Shown here: positions 44,975 through 53,428 of the stretch, one piece after another
Layout: every line of letters begins with the position of its first letter
Position numbering within the stretch: position 1 is the first letter of the stretch
Origin: Propionispira arboris
Lineage (GTDB): Bacteria; Bacillota; Negativicutes; Selenomonadales; Selenomonadaceae
NCBI RefSeq assembly: GCF_900109225.1
Contig: NZ_FNZK01000018.1
Coordinates: 1-64,000, forward strand
Direction of reading: 5' to 3'
DNA length: 64,000 bases
Translations under genes and position numbers: made by a program
The notes under the pieces: generated by a model
What the model saw: the letters and a program-made list of their open reading frames with translations, nothing else
Database searches by the model: none
Told to the model about the DNA's origin: nothing

Positions 44975-45808
44975 ATGGAGATAAAAATTTTGAAAGAAAT
45001 CCGTCGATTCGTAGCGACAAGTCTGGGAAATCAGCATGAGGAAACGGGGGTGATATATTTTTCGGAACCTCTGGTGGGGTATGCATCTTGGGATGATCCA
45101 TTGTTCCAGGCATACAAGAATAGTATTGGCGAATTTCATCTTACGCCACGTGAAATATTTGCAGCTGCTTTTGATAATCAAAGGGTAGCTGGCGGAACCG
45201 TAATATGTTGGATTTTGCCTATTAGTGAACGAGCAAGACAAAGTAACCGTTTGCAGGAGCAGTGGCCTGGACGGGAGTGGGCTCTAACTCGATATTTTGG
45301 TGAAGAGTTTAATTGTGAACTTCGTCGTCATATGGTTGAGTATATTACTGGACTTGGTCATCAGGCTGTGGCGCCTACACTGTCAGATATATTTCAATCT
45401 TTTTCAGAAACACCGGTAGGCTTTGCTTCTAATTGGTCGGAGCGACATGCAGCCTATGCGGCAGGGTTGGGAACTTTTAGTATGAATGATGCATTTATCT
45501 CAGAAGCTGGTATAGCTGTGCGGATGGGATCGGTCATCACGGACCTAAAACTGTTACCAACTTTACGAAAAGAACAGAATTACCAAGCTAATTGTTTAAA
45601 TTGTAATGCCTGCATTTCTCGTTGTCCCGTAGGGGCGATTACGACGAATGGTCATGACAAGATAAAGTGCCGGACTTATTTATTTAGCGAAGAGTCCGTG
45701 CAGTTGGCTGAAAAATATGGTGGGCAAAAAACAGCGGGTTGTGGTCTTTGTCAAACTCGTGTGCCCTGTGAATTCAAAAATCCAAGGAGAAAAACCGAAG
45801 CAAGCTAG
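44975..45808 (+). CDS. 4Fe-4S protein related to epoxyqueuosine reductase
   Basis: A 277-residue protein with a QueG-like core: FASNWSERHAAYAAGLGTFSMNDAFISEAGIAVRMGSVIT near 148-188, then CLNCNACISRCPVGAI near 207-222, one [4Fe-4S] motif, and further cysteines CGLCQTRVPCEF near 258-269. True QueG has two cluster motifs and a cobalamin site. The second cluster is partly changed and the DUF1730 N-terminus differs, so it is probably a paralogue with another reductase role. An AAGGAGAC ribosome site is present. It is likely controlled by the adjacent TetR. Confidence 0.75.
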   Translation: MEIKILKEIRRFVATSLGNQHEETGVIYFSEPLVGYASWDDPLFQAYKNSIGEFHLTPREIFAAAFDNQRVAGGTVICWILPISERARQSNRLQEQWPGREWALTRYFGEEFNCELRRHMVEYITGLGHQAVAPTLSDIFQSFSETPVGFASNWSERHAAYAAGLGTFSMNDAFISEAGIAVRMGSVITDLKLLPTLRKEQNYQANCLNCNACISRCPVGAITTNGHDKIKCRTYLFSEESVQLAEKYGGQKTAGCGLCQTRVPCEFKNPRRKTEAS

Positions 45809-45832
45809 ATAACACTACTAAAGTAAGCGTTG

Positions 45833-45879
45833 AAAAATGCCATTACCAAAGACTTGTCATCAAGGTAACGGCATTTTTT
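45833..45879. terminator. Bidirectional terminator between convergent genes
   Basis: AAAAATGCCATTACC pairs with GGTAACGGCATTTTT with one mismatch; A and T runs flank both sides. Confidence 0.8.
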
Positions 45880-45884
45880 ATGGT

Positions 45885-46436
45885 CTATTCTTTAGATGAT
45901 ATGTGCAAAATTTCATAGATTTTAATGTTTTCCATAACATAAACTTCATCAGGGATGTCTTCGTAAAAATAAAATTGACTATATGCCCATTTATCAGGAT
46001 TGTAAATTAAAAACTCTCCGATGGATTTTTCCGATAAATTATTTTGTGGAAGATTGAAGACAGCGGAATTTAATTTTTGAGTTTCTTGAATGCAGCCAGT
46101 ACATTCTATAGCAAATTTACTTTTAAGTAAGTTTGCATCGGTTTTTACGTTTAAAGGGATGCCGATATTGATTTTTTGCCAACCGAAGGATTTTAATATA
46201 TTATCGTAAAATCCGTTGAAAATGAATTGATTCATACCTTCTGTTTTATCCCATAAATATAGTGGGGCGTAAGAATTATAGATATTTTTGTATTTATCTT
46301 TTTCTGTTATCAGATAGAATTTAAAAAGCAAACCAGGAAAGAAATCTGTTTTAGAACCATTTTTAAGGACTCTGTCGCGAATACTGTTCATATCATAAGT
46401 TTTAGGGACTATGATTTTATATTGCATACCAACCAT
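45885..46436 (-). CDS. DUF4865-family protein
   Basis: A protein of about 183 residues. ATG 46436 follows AAAGAG; the family usually begins at the MQYKI methionine (46427). The sequence MQYKIIVPKTYDMNSIRDRV, FKFYLITEK and YAPLYLWDKTEGMNQFIFNGFYDNILKSFGWQ are characteristic of DUF4865, small proteins with a ferredoxin-like (monooxygenase-type) fold. It is divergent from a LysR gene with about 117 bp between them, the usual arrangement for a LysR-controlled gene. The reaction is unknown. Confidence 0.75.
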   Translation of the reverse strand: MVGMQYKIIVPKTYDMNSIRDRVLKNGSKTDFFPGLLFKFYLITEKDKYKNIYNSYAPLYLWDKTEGMNQFIFNGFYDNILKSFGWQKINIGIPLNVKTDANLLKSKFAIECTGCIQETQKLNSAVFNLPQNNLSEKSIGEFLIYNPDKWAYSQFYFYEDIPDEVYVMENIKIYEILHISSKE

Positions 46437-46553
46437 TAGCATCACGCTCTTTTCTTTTTTGATAGGTTCAGTATATTCTTTTCTTGCAGCATTGTAAAAA
46501 AGGTATAAATTATATTTGCCATCATTTATAATGATGAATATAGAGGTGAGAAA

Positions 46554-47354
46554 ATGGAATTTAACGATCTGCGCATATTTAGAACCGTTGCCCGATTAGA
46601 ATCTATAACGAAAGCAGCAAACGAACTTGGTTATGTACAGCCGAATGTTTCAGAACGCATTAAAGTACTGGAAAATGAATTGGGTGTTTCTTTACTTAAA
46701 CGCAATAATAAAGGTGTTCGCTTGTTACGAGCGGGGGAAGTTTTATTACTGTATTCTGATAAAATAATGGATATTCTCGATGATCTGAAACGAAATATTA
46801 CGTCTGAAAATGAAGTGTATAAAATTGCTACGACGCAATCTATCGCAAAAACTTACATTGAAGAAAAGTTGATGAAATTCAAATCGTATTGCTCACTGTA
46901 TATAGAACAAAATCGTTCATTAGAAGCTTTGCTGAAAAGTGGGGATGTAGATATAATTGTCACACATTCCACTATCAGCAATCCTTTATTCAAACGCGTA
47001 GGGGGTTATGAGGAAACGGTTCTTTTATTTACAGAGAAAAATAAAAAGATCACGGCGTTATCTGATGAAACATTTTTTATCAATCGAGATAAAAGTTGTC
47101 CTTTTAGGCAAATTTCTTTGGCTTTTGCCAGTGAACATAACATTAAAATAAGTCAGCTATTAGAGATTGATTCTTATGAAATGATCAAATCAATGATTTT
47201 GGTACAACGAGGAATTGCTTTCCTTCCATCTCGTACGCATGCAAAAAATTTATCAACGATTCCACTTAAAGATACAAATCGCATAAAGATAAATTTTTAT
47301 ATAAGACACGATAGTCATAAATTTGTTCCAGACTTTTTAATTCAGCAAGGCTGA
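46554..47354 (+). CDS. LysR-family transcriptional regulator
   Basis: A 266-residue protein with GAGGTGAGAAAATG at the start. The helix-turn-helix is FNDLRIFRTVARLESITKAANELGYVQPNVSERIKVLENELGVSLLKRNNKGV. The effector domain begins YKIATTQSIAKTYIEEKL near 88. It is slightly shorter than most LysR proteins (about 290-300). It probably controls the divergent DUF4865 gene. ATTTATAATGATGAATATAGA in the gap may hold the operator. Confidence 0.88.
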   Translation: MEFNDLRIFRTVARLESITKAANELGYVQPNVSERIKVLENELGVSLLKRNNKGVRLLRAGEVLLLYSDKIMDILDDLKRNITSENEVYKIATTQSIAKTYIEEKLMKFKSYCSLYIEQNRSLEALLKSGDVDIIVTHSTISNPLFKRVGGYEETVLLFTEKNKKITALSDETFFINRDKSCPFRQISLAFASEHNIKISQLLEIDSYEMIKSMILVQRGIAFLPSRTHAKNLSTIPLKDTNRIKINFYIRHDSHKFVPDFLIQQG

Positions 47355-47600
47355 CATTAAAAAAATGAGAATAGCAGTTGTTCGCTCAAGGCAAATCACA
47401 GCTCATCCTTCCTAAGTATGTACTGTGTTACGATATTTGTAATCATTATTTATAAACTCAAAATAATGATTACAAATGAAATTTGATTTTATAAGGCGCA
47501 ATGGACTACCGTGTTATAATATAGAAACTTATTGGTATATATGGAGCATGCAGAACTGTATTTGTTATGTGTTACCGGGTCTGGGGTGGAATTGATCGTT
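47355..47600. other. Intergenic region with a perfect inverted repeat
   Basis: No gene seen. ATTTGTAATCATTATTT (47435-47451) and its complement (47461-47477) form a perfect 17-bp dyad with a 9-base loop. No T-run follows. It may be the end signal of the LysR transcript or a protein site. Confidence 0.5.
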
Positions 47601-47602
47601 TG

Positions 47603-47648
47603 CAAAGAAAAATGCTATAGCAAAAACTAAAATGTTTTTACTATAGCA
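47603..47648 (-). terminator. Terminator of the lacI-type gene
   Basis: On the minus strand TGCTATAGTAAAAAC pairs with GTTTTTGCTATAGCA with one mismatch, followed by TTTTTCTTTG. Confidence 0.8.
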
Positions 47649-47681
47649 CTACATTAGTAAAGTGAGGGATTGATATTCAGA

Positions 47682-48734
47682 TTATAAAATAGGGTTATTA
47701 GTTTCTAGTTTAGGTCTTAAAAGAACTTTAGAAATATCATTAGGGTTATTTAGTAATTTTAGAATTGCCTTTGCACATTCTTGTCCGGCAATATAATTAG
47801 GTAAATGACTAAATATAAAGTTTTCTCCACTATTAGCAAACAGATCTATTTGGGCAAGTGATAAAACAGGTATTTTCAATCCTTTAGTTAATAATAATTT
47901 AGACACTATTTCTGTCATATAAACCCAGCTGCATATAATTGCGTAATCAGTCGATTTATTATCTATAATAGAATTAACTAGATTATAAAATTCAGTTCTC
48001 CAAATTGACTTATTATTTTTTTTTGAAAATAGTAAGTCAATTTCATTAAAATATGGAAAGTTGATATTGTGTATAGTAAGGTTAATATCTGTAGATTCTT
48101 TACATGCCGTATGGACCCCTTCTTCTCTTTGCGTTTCCTGATTAATGTTTATGTTTGGTCTAAAATATATTAAATTTTTATAACCCTTATTAATTAAATG
48201 ATTCGTACCATCATAAGCACCATAAAAATAATCAATATTTACATCTGGAATAGTATCATTTTGAGTATCATAGCCAAAAACAACTAAAGGTATTTGATTT
48301 TTTATAATGTAGTCCATACTTTCAGGTTCAATTGAAAGCCCATCAGCACCAATATAAATAATAGCATCTGTACGTTGTTGAAGATAACTGTTTAAATAGT
48401 TAGGAAAAATACTTAAATACTTTTTATTACTACATAACATAATGTTGTAGTTGGCATTTTCTAAAATTGATCTAATCCCTTCAACAAGTTCACTATATCT
48501 AGGAGTCATAAGATTCTTATTGATAGCAACACTAATGCAAGATGTTTTATTGTTTTTAAGAGTTCTTGCGGCAATATTAGGAATATAATTAAGTTCTTTT
48601 GCAGCATTAAGAATTTTTTGCTTGGTTTCTTCGGATATGCTTTGTTTTTGATTATTATTTAATACATAAGAAACAGTAGCCTGCGATACCTTGGCTAATT
48701 CAGCTACGTCTTTACTGGTTATTCCTGTTTTCAT
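47682..48734 (-). CDS. LacI-family regulator of the sulfated-glycoside locus
   Basis: A 350-residue LacI/GalR protein. The N-terminal helix-turn-helix and hinge are TSKDVAELAKVSQATVSYVLNN and NYIPNIAARTLKNN (about residues 6-60). A periplasmic-binding-like effector domain follows with IIYIGADG near 117 and NLIYFRP near 183. It is divergent from the first catabolic operon. The palindromes CTTATACGTATAAG between and beyond them fit a LacI-type dimer site, whose central CG is typical. I infer that it represses the whole locus and responds to a breakdown product. Its own promoter (TTGACA 48807-48802, TATATT 48784-48779) lies in the same gap, so autoregulation is likely. Arginine codons are mostly AGA. 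Confidence 0.9.
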   Translation of the reverse strand: MKTGITSKDVAELAKVSQATVSYVLNNNQKQSISEETKQKILNAAKELNYIPNIAARTLKNNKTSCISVAINKNLMTPRYSELVEGIRSILENANYNIMLCSNKKYLSIFPNYLNSYLQQRTDAIIYIGADGLSIEPESMDYIIKNQIPLVVFGYDTQNDTIPDVNIDYFYGAYDGTNHLINKGYKNLIYFRPNININQETQREEGVHTACKESTDINLTIHNINFPYFNEIDLLFSKKNNKSIWRTEFYNLVNSIIDNKSTDYAIICSWVYMTEIVSKLLLTKGLKIPVLSLAQIDLFANSGENFIFSHLPNYIAGQECAKAILKLLNNPNDISKVLLRPKLETNNPIL

Positions 48735-48791
48735 AATTTTTATCTTATCCTTATTAAACGTTATTTTATTTATGATTAAATATATATTAAA

Positions 48792-48884
48792 TACAAATTA
48801 TTGTCAATAAATTAGAAAGGAGGGACCCAGTAATTGAGGTATATATTGTACATAAATCAGAAAGTTTATTGACAATAATTTGTA
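48792..48884. promoter_or_regulatory. Divergent promoters built on a 20-bp inverted repeat
   Basis: 48792-48811 and 48865-48884 are perfect inverted copies (TTTATTGACAATAATTTGTA), so the -35 TTGACA of lacI (leftward) and of the catabolic operon (rightward, 48869-48874, with TATAAT 48891-48896 and a 16-bp spacer) lie in identical context. Confidence 0.8.
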
Positions 48885-48904
48885 AGGTGCTATAATTAAT
48901 TTAG

Positions 48905-48918
48905 CTTTTACGTATAAG
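48905..48918. promoter_or_regulatory. LacI-type operator O1 of the first operon
   Basis: CTTTTACGTATAAG, one mismatch to the palindrome CTTATACGTATAAG. It starts 9 bp after the -10 TATAAT, so it should cover the transcription start. The same placement is seen before the exported sulfatase gene. Confidence 0.8.
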
Positions 48919-48935
48919 TATATGCATAGCTTTTA

Positions 48936-48949
48936 CTTATACGTAAACA
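48936..48949. promoter_or_regulatory. Degenerate operator half-site
   Basis: CTTATACGTAAACA keeps the left half and the centre of the operator, with three mismatches on the right. Confidence 0.45.
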
Positions 48950-48969
48950 GAAAAAATTTTTGCATATCG

Positions 48970-48983
48970 CTTATACGTATAAG
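48970..48983. promoter_or_regulatory. LacI-type operator O2 of the first operon
   Basis: A perfect CTTATACGTATAAG in the leader, 50 bp before the first start codon and 65 bp after O1. Confidence 0.85.
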
Positions 48984-49032
48984 TTATGTGCAAAATTTTT
49001 ACTATCAATTAATAAAGGAGGTAAGAAATATT

Positions 49033-49680
49033 TTGAAAGAAGCTGTAATATTTGATTTGGATGGGGTTATAGTTAGCACAGATGAATATCATTATAAGGC
49101 TTGGAAAAAACTTGCCGATGAAGAGGACATTTATTTTGATACACAGATTAATCAAAAACTAAGAGGTGTAAGCCGACTTGAAAGTTTAGAAATAATTTTA
49201 AAAAAGACAAATAAAACGTATACAGAGGAAGAAAAAGAAAATTTAGCGCAAAGAAAGAACAACTATTATCGCGAGCTGTTAAAAAGTTTAAATCATGAGG
49301 ATATTCTCCCCGGTGTACTTAACGTATTGGATGCTTTAAAAGAGAAACGAATTAAAATAGCCATAGGGTCCTCTAGTAAAAACACTGGAACTATATTAAA
49401 AAAAATAGGTTTAGATAAAATATTTAATGCAGTAGTTGATGGAAATCAAATAAAGAATAGTAAGCCTGATCCAGAAGTGTTTTTATTAGCGGCAAAAGCA
49501 TTAGGTGTAGAACCGTTAAAATGCGTTGTGATAGAAGATGCAGATGCCGGAATAAAGGCAGCTTTAGCAGCAGAAATGAAAGCTGTTGCTGTGGGAGATG
49601 CTCAGAGTAACATGAATTCTTCATATAGATTGAGTGATTTAACTAAGATCGATATAAATAAATTATTAGAAGATGGTTAG
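49033..49680 (+). CDS. Beta-phosphoglucomutase-like HAD protein
   Basis: A 215-residue protein. TTG 49033 is chosen because AAAGGAGG lies 12 bases upstream and because it puts the HAD motif at the N-terminus (MKEAVIFDLDGVIVSTDEYHYKAW). The nucleophile is Asp8 and the acid is Asp10. The cap domain has LRGVSRLESLEIIL near 48. Motif 2 is IGSSSKN near 113, Lys in NSKPDPEVF near 142 and motif 4 VIEDADAGIKAA near 165. This is the beta-PGM subfamily, which interconverts hexose-1- and hexose-6-phosphates. It is the first gene of the operon, 10 bp before the GH3 gene. Confidence 0.88.
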   Translation: MKEAVIFDLDGVIVSTDEYHYKAWKKLADEEDIYFDTQINQKLRGVSRLESLEIILKKTNKTYTEEEKENLAQRKNNYYRELLKSLNHEDILPGVLNVLDALKEKRIKIAIGSSSKNTGTILKKIGLDKIFNAVVDGNQIKNSKPDPEVFLLAAKALGVEPLKCVVIEDADAGIKAALAAEMKAVAVGDAQSNMNSSYRLSDLTKIDINKLLEDG

Positions 49681-49690
49681 GGGGATATAA

Positions 49691-51385
49691 ATGATTAATT
49701 TAAAAGAAATTCCGTTTTATCTATCTGATGACGATATTGAATGGGTTAATCATACAATGTCTAAAATGACTTTAGAAGAAAAAATAGGTCAACTTTTTGT
49801 TCTTGTCTCTAGGCATGGAACTAAGGAAGAATTAGAACAAATTTACAAGGTTTTAAATCCTGCAGGAATCATGTATAGACCTATGCCAATAGAGAAAGCT
49901 TTGGATTTAACAAATGCTATTCAAAAAACAAGTAAAATACCTATGCTTATAGCTGCAAATTTAGAAAAAGGTGGAAATGGGATTCTTGATGAGGGAACAA
50001 TTTTTGGCTCTCCACTAGAAATAGCAGCTACAGATAATGTAGATATGGCTAAAAAGTTGGGACTTTCGTGTGGTAGAGAAGGGGCTGCGGTTGGTGCCAA
50101 TTGGGCTTTTGCGCCTATAGTAGATATAGATTATAATTTCCGCAATCCTATTACAAATACGCGTACTTTTGGTTCGGAACCAACAAGAGTAAAGGAAATG
50201 GGACTTGCTTACGTTAATGCAATACAAGAATGTGGATTAGCGGCATCTATCAAGCATTTTCCCGGAGATGGAATGGATGAAAGAGACCAACATTTAGTAA
50301 TGAGTGTTAACTCTATGTCAACTGATGATTGGGATAAAACTTATGGCAGTATTTATAAAACATGTATAGATGCTGGTGCAAAAACTTGCATGATAGGACA
50401 TATTATGCTTCCAGAATATTCGAAAAAATTAAATCCTTCATTAAGAGATGAAGACATTTTGCCAGCTACTTTATCGTCAGAATTAATGAATGATCTTCTC
50501 CGAGATAAGTTGGGATTTAATGGACTGATTGTTACAGATGCTACTACGATGGCAGGTTTTACAATACCATTACCCCGTTCGCAAGCGGTACCACGAGCAA
50601 TTGCTTCAGGAGCAGATTTGTTTTTATTTACTAAAAATCTTGAAGAAGATTATCAATATATGGTAGAAGGAATTAACTCAGGTATTGTATCAAAAGAAAG
50701 ACTAGATGAAGCAGTTTTAAGAACATTGGCTTTAAAAGCATCACTAAAACTGCATACTAAAAAAGAAAAATTTACAATTGAAAAAGCTTCTAAGATTTTA
50801 GGTTGTGAAGAACATTTATTATGGGCAAAAGAATGTGCAGATCAGTCTGTAACACTGGTAAAGGAAGAAAAAAATGTTTTACCATTGTCAGTTCAAAAAT
50901 ATAAGAAAATATTATTTTACCCTATAGAAAGTGAACAAGGGATATCATATTCTGTTAAGGCTGGAGTGTGTGCACAATTTAAAGAATTATTAGAAAAGGA
51001 AGGCTTTATAGTTGATTATTTCGTTCCGCCACAAGGATATGAAGGAAACGTATCTCCAGCAAGAGATGTTTTAGATAATTATGATTTAATAGTTTATCTT
51101 GCAAATATGTCTACTAAAAGCAATCAAACTAGTGTTCGAATTGAATGGGCACAGCCTATGGGAGCAAATTGCCCTCATTTTCAAGCAAGTATTCCTACAA
51201 TATTTATATCTGTTGAAAACCCATACCATTTACTAGATGTACCAAGGATTAAAACGTTTATAAACGCATATAACTCAAATGATTTTGTATTAGAAGCTTT
51301 AATTGAGAAGCTAATGGGAAAAAGTGAATTTAAAGGGAAAAGCCCTGTTGATCCATTCTGTGGAAAATGGGATACGAAACTTTAA
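49691..51385 (+). CDS. GH3-family glycoside hydrolase or phosphorylase (NagZ-like)
   Basis: A 564-residue cytoplasmic GH3 protein (no signal peptide). The barrel domain has KHFPGDGMDERDQHLVMSV near 190-208, where the D-x-H (DQH) dyad is the acid/base of NagZ-type N-acetyl-glucosaminidases, and GLIVTDATTMAGF near 277-289 with the nucleophile Asp near 282. A C-terminal alpha/beta domain (about 390-564) is present, as in two-domain NagZ relatives. It probably cleaves a beta-linked N-acetylhexosaminide or a similar glycoside inside the cell. Since GH3 NagZ-type enzymes with a D-x-H dyad include phosphorylases, phosphorolysis is possible here. Confidence 0.85.
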   Translation: MINLKEIPFYLSDDDIEWVNHTMSKMTLEEKIGQLFVLVSRHGTKEELEQIYKVLNPAGIMYRPMPIEKALDLTNAIQKTSKIPMLIAANLEKGGNGILDEGTIFGSPLEIAATDNVDMAKKLGLSCGREGAAVGANWAFAPIVDIDYNFRNPITNTRTFGSEPTRVKEMGLAYVNAIQECGLAASIKHFPGDGMDERDQHLVMSVNSMSTDDWDKTYGSIYKTCIDAGAKTCMIGHIMLPEYSKKLNPSLRDEDILPATLSSELMNDLLRDKLGFNGLIVTDATTMAGFTIPLPRSQAVPRAIASGADLFLFTKNLEEDYQYMVEGINSGIVSKERLDEAVLRTLALKASLKLHTKKEKFTIEKASKILGCEEHLLWAKECADQSVTLVKEEKNVLPLSVQKYKKILFYPIESEQGISYSVKAGVCAQFKELLEKEGFIVDYFVPPQGYEGNVSPARDVLDNYDLIVYLANMSTKSNQTSVRIEWAQPMGANCPHFQASIPTIFISVENPYHLLDVPRIKTFINAYNSNDFVLEALIEKLMGKSEFKGKSPVDPFCGKWDTKL

Positions 51386-51414
51386 ATATATGTTTTCAAA
51401 GGAGTTTAAGTATA

Positions 51415-52920
51415 ATGAAAATACTATTATTAGATTTAGATACTTTAAGACCAGATCACTTAGGATGTTACGGTTATTCAAGAAACACATCTCCCAATAT
51501 TGATAAAATAGCAGAACAAGGGATGAGGTTTAATAATTACTATTGTTCGGATGCACCTTGTTTACCGTCAAGAGCTTCATTGATGACAGGTAGATTTGGT
51601 ATTCATACAGGCGTTGTAGGTCACGGCGGAACTGCAGCAGACCAAAGACTAGAAGGGGAAGGAAGGGTAATGCAAGATGCAAATGCCAGGGATAATTTAC
51701 CTTCTTTAATTAGAAAATATGGTTATCATACAGCTTTAGTTAGTAGTTTTGCAGAAAGGCATGCCGCTTGGTGGTTTTATGCAGGGTTTAATGAAGTTCA
51801 TAATGTTGGAAAAAGAGGTATGGAATCAGCTGAAGAAATTACACCTGAAGTGCTTAAATGGATTGAGGCTAATAAGGATAAGAAAAATTGGTTCTTGCAC
51901 GTAAACTATTGGGATGCGCATACGCCATATAGAGCTCCAAAAGAATTTGGCAATCCATTTGAAAATGAACCTCTGCCAGAATGTGATTGGATTACAGATG
52001 AAGTTCTTGATAAGCACAAAAAGAAAATTGGACCACATTCAGCTAGTGAATTATCTATGTATGATAATGAAGTACCTATTAGATTTCCTAGAATGCTTGG
52101 AGAAATTACCAATCAAAAAGAATTAAGAGAAACAATGGATGAATATGATTGTGGCATAAAATATATGGATGGACATATAGGTCAGATTTTAAAAGCATTA
52201 GAAGATAATAATATGACAGAAGATCTTGCAATTATTGTTACTGCAGATCATGGTGAAAATATGGGCGAACTTGGAATTTATGAAGAACATGCTACTGCAG
52301 ATCTTCCAAATTGTCATATTCCAATGATAATTAAATGGCCAAATTCTCAAGGAGGCAGAGAAGATAATGCTTTTCATTATAATTTAGATTTAATTCCTAC
52401 ATTGCAAGATCTCTTGGGTGAACCACCAAATCAAAGGATTAATGCTAAAATAACAGGAAAAGTAACTCCGCCAGAATGGGATGGAATTAGTTATGCAAAA
52501 ACAGTGGTAAGTGGAGAAGCAGAAGGAAGAGATTATTTAGTCATAAGTCAATGTGCTCATACTTGCCAAAGAGGAGTTCGTTTTGGTAAATGGTTATATA
52601 TTCATACATACCACGATGGATATCATTTATTCGATGATGAAATGTTGTTTGATATTGAAACGGATCCTCAAGAGCAATTTAATATTGCAGAAAAACATCC
52701 CCAAATATGTTATGAGGCAGTATATAAACTGCATAAATGGCATAAGGATATGATGTTATCTATGGATTCGCAAATTGATCCATTATGGACAGTAATTGCT
52801 GAAGGTGGGCCATTCCACGCTAAGGGTCATTTAAAAGAGTATTGCAAAAGATTGAAAGAAACTGGACGTGGTTACGGGATAGAAGAACTTAAAAGAAGAC
52901 ATCCAAGAGAATTCGAGTGA
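51415..52920 (+). CDS. Cytoplasmic S1-family sulfatase (Cys-type)
   Basis: A 501-residue sulfatase from ATG 51415, which has AAAGGAG upstream. No signal peptide is present, so it should act in the cytoplasm. The signature CLPSRASLMTGR starts at Cys49, which must be converted to formylglycine for activity. DLDTLRPDHLG near 7-17 provides calcium ligands, WDAHTPYRAP near 164 and TADHGENMGELG near 277 complete the metal site. Iron-sulfur radical-SAM maturases are encoded downstream. It lies 29 bp after the GH3 gene, so it probably removes sulfate from an imported sugar before or after cleavage. Arginine is mostly AGA/AGG. Confidence 0.92.
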   Translation: MKILLLDLDTLRPDHLGCYGYSRNTSPNIDKIAEQGMRFNNYYCSDAPCLPSRASLMTGRFGIHTGVVGHGGTAADQRLEGEGRVMQDANARDNLPSLIRKYGYHTALVSSFAERHAAWWFYAGFNEVHNVGKRGMESAEEITPEVLKWIEANKDKKNWFLHVNYWDAHTPYRAPKEFGNPFENEPLPECDWITDEVLDKHKKKIGPHSASELSMYDNEVPIRFPRMLGEITNQKELRETMDEYDCGIKYMDGHIGQILKALEDNNMTEDLAIIVTADHGENMGELGIYEEHATADLPNCHIPMIIKWPNSQGGREDNAFHYNLDLIPTLQDLLGEPPNQRINAKITGKVTPPEWDGISYAKTVVSGEAEGRDYLVISQCAHTCQRGVRFGKWLYIHTYHDGYHLFDDEMLFDIETDPQEQFNIAEKHPQICYEAVYKLHKWHKDMMLSMDSQIDPLWTVIAEGGPFHAKGHLKEYCKRLKETGRGYGIEELKRRHPREFE

Positions 52921-53428
52921 ATTTCATAAAAGAATGTGTAAATAAAACTATTTGATTAAACATGGATATAATAAATACATGTCAAGTATAGTATTTTGTT
53001 AACTCGAATGAATTATGCAAAAATACTAGACTTGGCATGTGTAAAATGATACGAATAGATTCGTACCTGCAAGGTGGAGATGTAAATAGTACATAGAATT
53101 CTCAATTAAATACAGAAGATAAATGGTAGAAATAACTAAAAAGAATTTTAAGAAAATTACGTGAATTATAACAGATCAATATAGTACAAACAGAAGTATA
53201 CCCAGACACTATATGCAGATGTTGGTAGAAATATCAATTCCAATAAATACCATTGTGTTTTGTGAAGGATTCCATAGGATTACCAGTAATGCATTTTTAA
53301 TTTTTTCTTATGTCATGCCAATTAAAAATGCTTATATATTTGTATTTAGTAAAAATTTATTCATTATCAGTAAACTTTTAATTTTAATTTAAAAGTTAAG
53401 TATAAATAAATTGAGGGAGAATTATGTT
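52921..53428. other. Intergenic region with two inverted repeats
   Basis: About 500 bp. The first repeat has 21-base arms at 52977-52997 and 53020-53040 (ACATGTCAAGTATAGTATTTT with two mismatches). The second, GCATTTTTAATT (53291-53302) with its complement (53320-53331), is perfect. They may end the first operon and precede a separate promoter for the symporter. No CTTATACGTATAAG site is found here. Confidence 0.5.
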
